Positions 24,448 through 32,029 of a DNA stretch of 32,562 nucleotides are shown piece after piece. The position numbers and the translations under genes were made by a program. The stretch comes from Parvibaculum sp035325945 (GTDB taxonomy: Bacteria > Pseudomonadota > Alphaproteobacteria > Parvibaculales > Parvibaculaceae): the NCBI RefSeq assembly GCF_035325945.1, contig NZ_DAOKYX010000031.1:1-32562 (forward strand). The letters are read 5' to 3'. The stretch's first letter is position 1, and each line of letters starts with the position of its first letter. The notes beneath the pieces are model-generated. The model saw nothing but the letters and a program-made list of their open reading frames with translations. It was not told where the DNA came from and made no database searches.

Positions 24448-25713
24448 ATGCCGCAGATCAAACTGCAGGACCTCAAGGCCAAATCCCCGACGGAACTTCT
24501 GAGCCTCGCCGAAGAGCTTCAGGTCGAAAACGCCTCGACGCTCAGGACGCAGGACATGATGTTCGCGATCCTCAAGCAATATGCCGAGCAGAATATCGAC
24601 ATCATCGGCGAGGGCGTCGTCGAGGTGCTGCCCGACGGTTTCGGCTTCCTGCGTTCGCCCGAGGCGAACTACCTGCCCGGCCCTGACGACATCTATGTGT
24701 CGCCCTCGCAGATCCGCCGCTTCTCGCTCCGTACCGGCGACACGGTGGAAGGCGAAATCCGCAGCCCCAAGGACGGCGAACGCTATTTCGCGCTCCTCAA
24801 GGTCAGCACTGTCAATTTCGAGAGCCCCGACAAGGCGCGCCACAAGGTCCATTTCGACAATCTCACGCCGCTCTATCCGGACGAGAAGCTCGAGATGGAG
24901 GTGGACGATCCGACGCTGAAGGACAAATCCTCGCGCGTGATCGACATCGTCGCGCCGCTCGGCAAGGGCCAGCGCGGTCTCATCGTCGCGCCGCCACGCA
25001 CCGGCAAGACGGTTCTGCTCCAGAACATCGCCCACTCGATCACGACCAACCATCCCGAGTGCTATCTGATCGTGCTGCTGATCGACGAGCGGCCGGAAGA
25101 AGTCACCGACATGCAGCGCTCGGTGAAGGGCGAGGTCATCTCCTCCACCTTCGACGAGCCGGCCGCACGCCACGTCCAGGTCGCCGAAATGGTGATCGAG
25201 AAGGCGAAGCGCCTCGTCGAGCATGGCCGTGACGTCGTGATCCTTCTCGACTCGATCACCCGCCTCGGCCGCGCCTACAACACGGTGGTGCCGTCCTCGG
25301 GCAAGGTGCTCACCGGCGGCGTCGACGCCAATGCGCTGCAGCGGCCGAAGCGCTTCTTCGGCGCGGCGCGCAATATCGAGGAAGGCGGCTCGCTCACCAT
25401 CATCGCCACAGCGCTCATCGATACCGGCTCGCGCATGGACGAAGTCATCTTCGAAGAGTTCAAGGGCACGGGTAACTCGGAAATCGTCCTCGATCGCAAG
25501 ATCGCCGACAAGCGCGTCTTCCCGGCGATCGACATCATCAAGTCGGGCACGCGCAAGGAAGAGCTGCTGGTCGAGAAGGGCACGCTCTCGAAGATGTATG
25601 TGCTGCGCCGCATCCTCAATCCGATGGGCACGGTGGACGCGATCGAGTTCCTGCTCGACAAGCTGAAGCAGACGAAGAACAACGGCGAGTTCTTCGACTC
25701 CATGAATACGTAA
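24448..25713 (+). CDS. rho: Transcription termination factor Rho
   Basis: 421-residue hexameric RNA helicase that ends untranslated transcripts. The N-terminal domain carries the RNP1-like GFGFLR (residues 64-69) primary RNA site; Walker A is APPRTGKT (181-188); the Walker B region is RDVVILLDSITRLGRAYN; the Q/R-loops are GGVDANALQRPKRFFGAARN and later GTGNSEIVLDR. Length matches E. coli Rho (419). It starts 268 bases after hemJ, and has a strong intrinsic terminator 25 bases after its stop. Confidence 0.98.
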   Translation: MPQIKLQDLKAKSPTELLSLAEELQVENASTLRTQDMMFAILKQYAEQNIDIIGEGVVEVLPDGFGFLRSPEANYLPGPDDIYVSPSQIRRFSLRTGDTVEGEIRSPKDGERYFALLKVSTVNFESPDKARHKVHFDNLTPLYPDEKLEMEVDDPTLKDKSSRVIDIVAPLGKGQRGLIVAPPRTGKTVLLQNIAHSITTNHPECYLIVLLIDERPEEVTDMQRSVKGEVISSTFDEPAARHVQVAEMVIEKAKRLVEHGRDVVILLDSITRLGRAYNTVVPSSGKVLTGGVDANALQRPKRFFGAARNIEEGGSLTIIATALIDTGSRMDEVIFEEFKGTGNSEIVLDRKIADKRVFPAIDIIKSGTRKEELLVEKGTLSKMYVLRRILNPMGTVDAIEFLLDKLKQTKNNGEFFDSMNT

Positions 25714-25738
25714 TCTCGCGTTCCGGACGCGGAGAAGT

Positions 25739-25768
25739 AAAAGGGCGGCTCATCGGGCCGCCCTTTTT
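25739..25768 (+). terminator. Intrinsic terminator after rho
   Basis: AAAAGGGCGGC (25739-25749) pairs with GCCGCCCTTTT (25757-25767) around a seven-base loop, followed by T. The A-run on the left makes it work for the convergent qor transcript as well. Confidence 0.9.
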
Positions 25769-25802
25769 CATGATTGCGTGAGTCTTTCGCGAAGAAAGAC
25801 GG

Positions 25803-26774
25803 TCAGGGCACGAGCACCGTCGCGCCGGTCGTCTTCCTCGCCTCGAGGTCGCGATGGGCTTCGGCCGCATCGGCGAGCTGGTAGCGCTGCTTCACCTCGA
25901 CGCGCACCGCGCCCTTCGCCACCACGTCGAAGACATGGGCGCCGATGGCGGCGTAATCCTCCGGCGAGGCGGCATAGGTCGCAAGCGTCGGGCGCGTCAC
26001 ATAGAGCGAGCCTTTCGCGGCGAGGATGCCGAGATCGACGCCGGTGACGGGACCCGAGGCATTGCCGAAGGAGACGAGGAGGCCGCGGGGCGCGAGACAA
26101 TCGAGCGAGGCGAGGAACGTGTCCTTGCCGACGCCGTCATAGACGACCGGTACTTTCCGGCCGCCGGTGATTTCGAGCACGCGCGCGGCGACGTTCTCCT
26201 TGCGGTAGTTGATGACGTGATCGCAGCCATGGGCGCTGGCGATGGCGGCCTTTTCGTCGGAGCCGACCGTGCCGATGACGGTGGCGCCGATATGCTTCGC
26301 CCATTGCGTGGCGATGAGGCCGACGCCGCCTGCGGCCGCGTGCCAGAGAATGGTCTGGCCCTTCTCGACCCTGAAGGTGCGGAAGAGGAGATATTCGGCG
26401 GTCGCGCCCTTGAGGAGAAGGGCGGCGGCTTCCTCGTCGCCGACGCCCGCAGGAAGCGGAAGCGCGCGCGCGGCGGGAACATTCGTCGCCTCGGCATAAG
26501 CGCCGGCGCTGTTATAGGCGACGCGGTCGCCGGGCTTGAGATTGGTTACGCCCTGGCCGACCGCCTCGACGACGCCCGCCGCCTCGCTGCCGAGGATGGC
26601 CGGCAGCTTCGCCGGATAGAGGCCCGAGCGGAAATAGGTCTCGACGAAATTGAGGCCGATGGCGCGATTGCGAACGCGGACCTCTCCCGCGGCGGGTTCG
26701 GGAAGGTCGATCTCCTCATAGCGGAGAACTTCCGGCCCGCCTGTTTCATGGACGCGGATGGCTTTGATCTTCAT
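25803..26774 (-). CDS. qor: NADPH:quinone oxidoreductase (zinc-free MDR)
   Basis: 323-residue medium-chain dehydrogenase/reductase without zinc ligands, closely like E. coli QorA over its whole length. Blocks shared with it are AIGLNFVETYFRSGLYP, HAAAGGVGLIATQWAKHIGA with the NADPH-binding AxxGxxG variant, VVYDGVGKDTF, LVSFGNASGPVTGV and GSLYVTRPTL. It reduces quinones or alpha,beta-unsaturated carbonyls in the cytosol. The ATG at 26774 has AAGGAA upstream; a TTG at 26801 would overlap the upstream gene. It converges with rho and follows the LysE-family gene by 23 bases. Confidence 0.93.
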   Translation of the reverse strand: MKIKAIRVHETGGPEVLRYEEIDLPEPAAGEVRVRNRAIGLNFVETYFRSGLYPAKLPAILGSEAAGVVEAVGQGVTNLKPGDRVAYNSAGAYAEATNVPAARALPLPAGVGDEEAAALLLKGATAEYLLFRTFRVEKGQTILWHAAAGGVGLIATQWAKHIGATVIGTVGSDEKAAIASAHGCDHVINYRKENVAARVLEITGGRKVPVVYDGVGKDTFLASLDCLAPRGLLVSFGNASGPVTGVDLGILAAKGSLYVTRPTLATYAASPEDYAAIGAHVFDVVAKGAVRVEVKQRYQLADAAEAHRDLEARKTTGATVLVP

Positions 26775-26797
26775 GGGGCGTTCCTTCGATGGAGTGT

Positions 26798-27421
26798 TCA
26801 ACGGCGGGCGAGCGCGAGCGCAAGGCCGGTGCTCGCAAGCACGAGCCCGGTGATCTTGTTGCGCAGGAATTGCGCGCGCGGATTCCTGAGATAGGGCGCG
26901 AGACGGCCGGCGGCGACGGCATAGGTGCCGTCGGAGATCGCGCCGAGAAGGACGAAGCTCACCGCGAGCAGGACGAGCTGCGGCATGGGGGCATGCGCCG
27001 GATCGATGAATTGCGGAAAGAAGGCGGCGTAGAAGGCCAGCGTCTTCGGATTGGTGAGCGAGATGAAGAGGCCGCGCCGGTAGAGCACGCCGGGCCTGAT
27101 GCGGGGCGAGGCGGCGGTGGCCGCGTCGTCATGCTCGACGGGCGCGCGCCAGGCCGAGATGCCGAGCCAGACGAGATAGGCCGCGCCGATGAGCTTCAGC
27201 ACATCCGCCCAGCCGCCAAGCGCGGCGAGAAGCGGCGCAAGACCCGCAACGACAAGGACCATGTGGATGGTGAGGGCGCTTGTCGAGCCCGCAAGCCCGA
27301 TCAGCGCGTCGCGCGGTCCCTGCCGGATGCCGGTGGCGACGAGATAGGTGACGACCGGGCCCGGCACGACACAGAGCACGAGGGTCGCGGCGAGAAAGGC
27401 GAGATAAAGCTCGAGCGACAT
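26798..27421 (-). CDS. LysE/RhtB-family amino-acid exporter
   Basis: 207-residue inner-membrane exporter of the LysE/RhtB superfamily. About six hydrophobic segments are visible. Family marks are VVPGPVVTYLVATGIRQGPR near the N-terminus, the first-half core GAAYLVWLGISAWR, and SLTNPKTLAFYAAFFPQFI in the middle. Likely substrates are amino acids or related metabolites; none can be assigned. The ATG at 27421 (MSLELYLAF) is preferred to a start at 27454. It lies between the qor and dienelactone hydrolase genes in the same direction. Confidence 0.88.
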   Translation of the reverse strand: MSLELYLAFLAATLVLCVVPGPVVTYLVATGIRQGPRDALIGLAGSTSALTIHMVLVVAGLAPLLAALGGWADVLKLIGAAYLVWLGISAWRAPVEHDDAATAASPRIRPGVLYRRGLFISLTNPKTLAFYAAFFPQFIDPAHAPMPQLVLLAVSFVLLGAISDGTYAVAAGRLAPYLRNPRAQFLRNKITGLVLASTGLALALARR

Positions 27422-27475
27422 CTTTCCGCTCCCGAATGACCGGCGGCGCGTCATGCGCCGCCGGCGATCAGCGGC

Positions 27476-28168
27476 TCAGCCCAGATGCTTCTTGAAGAAG
27501 GCGAGGCTGCGGGCATTGGCCTCGTCGGCCGACTTCTTGTCGTAGTGCTGGCCGCCGGGGCGGGCGAAGGCGTGATCATCCTCCGGGTACTGATAGATCG
27601 TGACGTGCGAATTGTCCTTGAGGCCCGCGACGATCTGCTTCTGCGCTTCGACCGGGACGAATTCGTCCTTGCCGGCGATATGCAGGATGAGCGGCTTCCT
27701 GATGCCGGAGGCATCGGCGAGACGGTTCTGGATGTTGACGCCGTAATAGCCGACCGAGGCGTCGCTGTCGGTGTGGCAGGCGGTGAGATAGGCAAGCTGG
27801 CCGCCGAGGCAGTAGCCGACGGCGCCGACCTTGCCTGTGGTCATCGGCCGGAGGGCGCGGATGGTCGCGGCGATGTCGACGATGCCCTTCTCGACATCGA
27901 ACTTGCCGAAAAGCTCGAAAGCCTTTTTCCACTCGGCTTCGGTCTTGTCGGTGATGTCGATGCCGGGCTCGATGCGCCAGAAGAGATCGGGCGCGAGCGC
28001 GACGAAGCCCTCCGAGGCCAGCCAGTCGCAGCGGTCGCGGATCACCTCGTTGACGCCGAAGATTTCCTGAATGACGACGACGCCGGGGCCCGTGCCGGAT
28101 TTCGGCTTGGCGAGATAGCCCGCGAAGGAACCGTCAGGGCCGTTGATGGAAATGGTTTCGCCGCTCAT
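27476..28168 (-). CDS. Dienelactone hydrolase family protein
   Basis: 230-residue alpha/beta-hydrolase of the DLH family. The triad is complete: nucleophile Cys in GYCLGGQLAY, Asp in AGKDEFVP, His in DDHAFARPGG; VVVIQEIFGVNEVIRDRCD is the expected early block. Carboxymethylenebutenolidases open dienelactones in chlorocatechol breakdown, but most genomic members have unknown esters or lactones as substrates, and no aromatic pathway is nearby. The ATG at 28168 has GAGGAGG at ideal distance. It probably starts the transcript that continues through the LysE and qor genes. Confidence 0.9.
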   Translation of the reverse strand: MSGETISINGPDGSFAGYLAKPKSGTGPGVVVIQEIFGVNEVIRDRCDWLASEGFVALAPDLFWRIEPGIDITDKTEAEWKKAFELFGKFDVEKGIVDIAATIRALRPMTTGKVGAVGYCLGGQLAYLTACHTDSDASVGYYGVNIQNRLADASGIRKPLILHIAGKDEFVPVEAQKQIVAGLKDNSHVTIYQYPEDDHAFARPGGQHYDKKSADEANARSLAFFKKHLG

Positions 28169-28308
28169 GTGAGCCTCCTCGCGCAAATCGGAATGGATAT
28201 GGCGAGGACTTTAGTGTGTGCGCCGCGGAAGGGATACCGGTTTTGGCATCGCGCCGGCGCGGGGACACCAGCGGCCAGGGCGGCAGGGGCCGCCCCGCCC
28301 GCATCCGG

Positions 28309-28491
28309 TCAGATGCGGGTGTCGGCGGCCTTGTTCGAGGGCGTCAGCTTCTTCGTTGCGAGGGCGGCCGAAAGCTTCTCCGCGTGCTGGCGGCGGGGCA
28401 TCCGGCGGGGGGATGTCTCCGCGCCGAATGCACCCATGGCGACGCGCAGCGCATCGACATAGGAACGGGCATAGAGACCTACAGTGTTCAT
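28309..28491 (-). CDS. Small hypothetical protein
   Basis: 60-residue basic protein (MNTVGLYARSYVDALRVAMG, then a basic Arg-rich middle and a Lys-containing tail) not recognised by me. An in-frame ATG 12 bases upstream (28503) is an alternative; the chosen ATG has GGTGAG before it. It diverges from the LysR regulator gene and shares its roughly 100-bp control region with the dyads there, so it is a plausible target of that regulator. The N-terminal 25 residues could form an amphipathic helix. No signal peptide is clear. Confidence 0.5.
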   Translation of the reverse strand: MNTVGLYARSYVDALRVAMGAFGAETSPRRMPRRQHAEKLSAALATKKLTPSNKAADTRI

Positions 28492-28561
28492 TTTACTCAC
28501 CATTGTTTTAGGGTTATCCGGAAAATGGTGTTTTCAACGCAAAAGATCAAACGATGACTTT

Positions 28562-28588
28562 TCACAACAGTTGTGAGAATATCTCACA
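28562..28588. promoter_or_regulatory. Two overlapping perfect dyads before the LysR gene
   Basis: TCACAACAGTTGTGA (28562-28576) is a perfect 7-1-7 dyad and TGTGAGAATATCTCACA (28572-28588) a perfect 7-3-7 dyad; they share the TGTGA half-site and end two bases before the ATG at 28591. They give three TCACA/TGTGA half-sites in a row. This is a strong operator candidate, possibly for autoregulation of the LysR-type protein and of the divergent small gene. Confidence 0.6.
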
Positions 28589-28590
28589 TC

Positions 28591-29550
28591 ATGAGCATTC
28601 GCCGCCTGCCGCCTCTCAATGCGCTCAAGGCCTTCGAGGCCGCCGCCCGCCATGGGAGCTTCTCCCGCGCGGCCGAGGAGCTGCACGTCACCCATGCGGC
28701 GGTGAGCCATCAGGTGAGGGCGCTCGAGGAAGAAGCGGGGATTGCGCTTTTTCACCGGACGGGCAGGGCCGTCGAACTCACAGATGCGGGGCGGGCGCTT
28801 CTTCCCGTCCTGTCGCAGGCCTTTGACCAGATCGCCGATGGCTGGGCGCAGGCGCTCGGCCAGGAGGGCGGGCCGCTCACCGTTTCCGTCGAGCCGTCAT
28901 TCGCCGCCCGCTGGCTCGTGCTCCGGCTCGGCAAGTTCTATCGGGCGCATCCCGAAATCGAGCTGAGGCTTCTGCCATCCTCCGAGGTCATCGACTTCGA
29001 GCGGCAGAATATCGATCTCGGCATTCGCTACGGGCTTGGCGGGTGGAGCGACGTCATTTCCGAAAAGCTTTTCGAGGCGACGGTCTATCCCGTGTGCAGT
29101 CCGCTCCTCATCGACCCCAAGAAGCCGATCCGCACGCCCGAGGATCTGCGCCACTACCCGCTTCTCCACGAGGAGACGATGGGCCACTGGCTCGCCTGGC
29201 TGGAGGCGGCGGGGGTCCGCAATCCGAAATGGGCGGCGCGGGGGCCGCTCTTCATCGAGGCCTCGCTGGCATTGCAGGCGGCGGCGGCGGGCCAAGGCGT
29301 GGCGCTCGCCAATGACGCGCTCGCCATGACCGATCTCGCGGAAGGCCGGCTCGTGCGTCTCTTCGATCTCGAAGTGCCGGACGAGGAAGCCTATTGGCTC
29401 GTCTATCCGCAACGAAGCGCCCGGAAGCCGAAGGTACAGGCCTTCCGAAACTGGATTCGCGGCGAGGCGGGGCTTCTGCCGGCCGAGATCGCCGGGCTCA
29501 AGGAGCGCGGGCGCGCGAAAGCTCGGCGGCAAGCGCCTGAGGATCGGTGA
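28591..29550 (+). CDS. LysR-family regulator (GcvA-like)
   Basis: 319-residue LysR-type transcription factor. The N-terminus RRLPPLNALKAFEAAARHGSF and the winged HTH (residues 8-65, FSRAAEELHVTHAAVSHQVRALEE) are of the GcvA subtype; the effector domain spans about 90-300. The ATG at 28591 matches the family start. A GTG at 28573 would add six residues inside the dyad. Neither has a Shine-Dalgarno motif, so the message may be leaderless or poorly translated. The effector and targets are unknown. Its last 53 bases overlap the 3' end of the convergent DUF255 gene. Confidence 0.9.
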   Translation: MSIRRLPPLNALKAFEAAARHGSFSRAAEELHVTHAAVSHQVRALEEEAGIALFHRTGRAVELTDAGRALLPVLSQAFDQIADGWAQALGQEGGPLTVSVEPSFAARWLVLRLGKFYRAHPEIELRLLPSSEVIDFERQNIDLGIRYGLGGWSDVISEKLFEATVYPVCSPLLIDPKKPIRTPEDLRHYPLLHEETMGHWLAWLEAAGVRNPKWAARGPLFIEASLALQAAAAGQGVALANDALAMTDLAEGRLVRLFDLEVPDEEAYWLVYPQRSARKPKVQAFRNWIRGEAGLLPAEIAGLKERGRAKARRQAPEDR

Positions 29551-31522
29551 GGGGCAGCGAGCAGGTCTCGCCCCGGCAGACATAGGCGGTGGGCCTGCCG
29601 TCGATAGCGCGCTTGCCCGAGGCGGGGTGGCCGGGAGGGAGCGCTGCGCCATCCTCGACGATGGAGAGGATGCGCGTCGGCAGGGAAAGGCCGAACACCG
29701 CGCGGGCGAGATCCCCCGTCGCCTCCTTCGATCCGATGAGCACGATCTGGAGCGGCCAGAAGCGCGTCTCGAGGCTCGAGAGATAGGAGCCGAGCGGGAA
29801 GATGTTGCGGGCAAGCTCGCCCGCAAAGGCGCGGATGATTTCATCGGCGCGGCGGAGATATTCGTCGCGCCCGGTGAGAAGGGCGAGGCGCGTCAGCACG
29901 CCTGGTAGCGCGCCGTTTGCCGCCGGGGTGGGGTTGTCGGCGGCGGTGCGCGTTCTGACGATGAGATCGTGGGCGTCGTCGGCAGTGAAGAAATAGCCGC
30001 CATTGGCCTCGTCGCGGTAATGGGCGTCGAGTTCGGCGATGAAGGCTTCGGCGTCGCCGATGTAAGCCGCATCCGCCGTCGCCTCCGCGAGCGCGAGGGC
30101 GGCGTCAGCCATATTGGCGAGGTCGTCCGCCATGGCGCGGTGCCGGAGCTTGCCCTCCCGCCAGCTATGATGGAGGCGGCCATCCGCCACCATATGCGTC
30201 TTCACGAAGGCGAAGGCGCGTGCGGCGGCCTCGACCCAGTCCGGGCGCTCGAAAACCAGCCCGGCCTCGGCGAGAGCCGCGATCATCAGCCCGTTCCAGT
30301 CGGCGAGCACCTTGTCGTCGAAGCCGGGACGGATGCGCGCGGCGCGGGCGGCGAAAAGCCTCTCGCGCAAGGGGAGGAGAGCCTTCTCCTCCGCCTCCGA
30401 GAAGGGCGCATCGGCGCGGGCGAGGCGGTTGAGGATTGTCTTGCCTTCCCAGTTGCCCGAGGCGCTCACGTCATAGGCGCGTTTGAAGAGGGGAGCGTCC
30501 GCGCCCAGCACGGCGTCGATCTCCGCCTCGCTCCAGACATAGAAGCGGCCTTCCTCGCCCTCGCTGTCGGCATCGAGCGAGGCGGCAAAGCCCCCGCCCT
30601 CGACCGTCATTTCGCGGAGCAGCCAGTCGACAGTCTCGGCGGCGCGGCGCGCATAAAGCGGTTTGCGCGTATCGGCCCAGACGAGGGCGAGAAGGCGCAG
30701 GAGGCCCGCATTGTCGTAGAGCATCTTTTCGAAATGCGGGACGAGCCAGCGTTCGTCGACCGAATAGCGGGCGAAGCCGCCGCCCAGATGATCGTAGATC
30801 CCGCCTTCGCAGATGTGATCCAGCGCGCGCGTGACCGCCCCGCCCATATCGGCGCGGCCCGAGCGGATATGCGAACGCCACAGGAAGGTAAGGAGCGGCG
30901 TCTGGGGAAATTTCGGCGCGCCCCTGATGCCGCCATGAACGGGGTCCATGAGGCTCAGGAATTTCTCGGCCGCGACCTCGAGCACATGGGGGCTCGGCTC
31001 GCCCGGATAGGCGGCCGAAGACTGCTCGGCAAGCGAGCGGGCGAGCGCCGCCCGGTTCTGCTCGATCTTTTCCGGCTCGTCACGGAAGAGGCGGGCGATC
31101 TCCTCGAGAATGGCGATGAAGCCCGGCCGTCCATAGGAGGGCTTCTTGGGAAAATAAGTGCCGCCCCAGAAGGGCTCGCCATCCGGCGTCAGAAACATGG
31201 TGAGCGGCCAGCCGCCCTGTTCGCCGAGGAGGTGCAGCGCCGTCATATAGATAGTGTCGATATCCGGCCGCTCCTCACGGTCGACCTTGATCGAGACGAA
31301 GTGGCGGTTCATCACCTCGGCCACTTCCTCATCCTCGAAGCTCTCATGGGCCATGACGTGGCACCAGTGACAGGCGGCATAGCCGATGGAGAGCAGGATC
31401 GGCTTTCGCTCCGCCCGGGCCGCTGCCAGCGCCGCTTCGCCCCAGGGCCGCCAATGGACGGGATTGTCCTTGTGCTGCAGGAGATAGGGGCTCGTTTCGA
31501 GATCGAGGAAATTGCGTGACAT
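29498..31522 (-). CDS. DUF255 thioredoxin-fold protein (YyaL/SPATA20-like)
   Basis: 674-residue protein. The N-terminal thioredoxin-like domain (about 1-165) has the redox-like CHWC motif (Cys51-His-Trp-Cys54) in GYAACHWCHVMAHESF, and the rest is an alpha/alpha-barrel with glycosidase-like repeats (GGIYDHLGGGFARYSVDERWLVPHFEKMLYDNA). This architecture is conserved from bacteria (YyaL) to mammals (SPATA20); its function is unknown. Full family length, no truncation. The start at 31522 is at the family N-terminus (MSRNFLDLETSPYLLQHKDNP region). It converges with the LysR gene with a 53-base overlap and diverges from the small conserved gene across 123 bases. Confidence 0.92.
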   Translation of the reverse strand: MSRNFLDLETSPYLLQHKDNPVHWRPWGEAALAAARAERKPILLSIGYAACHWCHVMAHESFEDEEVAEVMNRHFVSIKVDREERPDIDTIYMTALHLLGEQGGWPLTMFLTPDGEPFWGGTYFPKKPSYGRPGFIAILEEIARLFRDEPEKIEQNRAALARSLAEQSSAAYPGEPSPHVLEVAAEKFLSLMDPVHGGIRGAPKFPQTPLLTFLWRSHIRSGRADMGGAVTRALDHICEGGIYDHLGGGFARYSVDERWLVPHFEKMLYDNAGLLRLLALVWADTRKPLYARRAAETVDWLLREMTVEGGGFAASLDADSEGEEGRFYVWSEAEIDAVLGADAPLFKRAYDVSASGNWEGKTILNRLARADAPFSEAEEKALLPLRERLFAARAARIRPGFDDKVLADWNGLMIAALAEAGLVFERPDWVEAAARAFAFVKTHMVADGRLHHSWREGKLRHRAMADDLANMADAALALAEATADAAYIGDAEAFIAELDAHYRDEANGGYFFTADDAHDLIVRTRTAADNPTPAANGALPGVLTRLALLTGRDEYLRRADEIIRAFAGELARNIFPLGSYLSSLETRFWPLQIVLIGSKEATGDLARAVFGLSLPTRILSIVEDGAALPPGHPASGKRAIDGRPTAYVCRGETCSLPLTDPQALAAELSRARAP

Positions 31523-31645
31523 GCGGGCCTCCGGACGATTGACTGGAGCGCGATCGGGAAGATCCGCGGCGCTCGCGGGCCCCGCGCCGGGGCGACGCGG
31601 TTCATCCTTCTCCTCTAGCAGATTTGCGAACAGAAGAGATCAGCC

Positions 31646-31930
31646 ATGAAAGTGACCATCGACGTCGATCTCACACCCGAAGAAGCGCGCCGCCTGATGG
31701 GGCTTCCCGATCTCGAACCGATGCAGCAGCGGCTTCTCGGCCAGCTCGAAAAGCAGCTCGCCTCGAACCTCGCCTATATCGACCCGGAAATGATCGTGAA
31801 GGCGATCCTGCCGGTGGGCGCGCAGGGGCTCGAACAATTCCAGAATCTGCTCTGGGGCATGGCGCGCTCGGCGGCCGGTGGTGGCGGCGCGGGCGGCGGA
31901 AAGAAGGGAGCCGGCCGTAAGGCTGGCTGA
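31646..31930 (+). CDS. Small conserved protein (DUF6489-like)
   Basis: 94-residue soluble protein. The first 70 residues are conserved-looking (MKVTIDVDLTPEEARRLMGL, then PMQQRLLGQLEKQLASNLAY) and the tail is a Gly/Lys-rich flexible stretch. I recognise it as resembling the alphaproteobacterial DUF6489 family, function unknown. A GA-rich sequence (GAAGAGA) lies upstream of the ATG. It precedes mnmE by 99 bases in the same direction, so it may share a transcript with it. Confidence 0.75.
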   Translation: MKVTIDVDLTPEEARRLMGLPDLEPMQQRLLGQLEKQLASNLAYIDPEMIVKAILPVGAQGLEQFQNLLWGMARSAAGGGGAGGGKKGAGRKAG

Positions 31931-31981
31931 CGCTGCGCCGAGCGACTAGAAGGCGTCGATTAGAACGAGCGACTCATAAGG

Positions 31982-32005
31982 CGGGCTGGCCGATCTGGCC
32001 GCCCG
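31982..32005. other. Stem-loop between the DUF6489-like gene and mnmE
   Basis: CGGGC-T-GGCC (31982-31991) pairs with GGCCGCCCG (31997-32005) around GATCT, with one bulged T. No T-tract follows, so it is an mRNA hairpin or a Rho-independent terminator of low efficiency. Confidence 0.35.
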
Positions 32006-32029
32006 ACCCATATTCAGGATCGATTCGGA

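Noticed and set aside
28573..28590. GTG start six codons upstream for the LysR gene
   Set aside because: It lies inside the operator dyad, lacks a ribosome-binding site, and the family begins at the ATG at 28591.
29969..31519. 516-residue plus-strand open frame
   Set aside because: Antisense of the DUF255 gene; composition is typical of GC-rich shadow frames.
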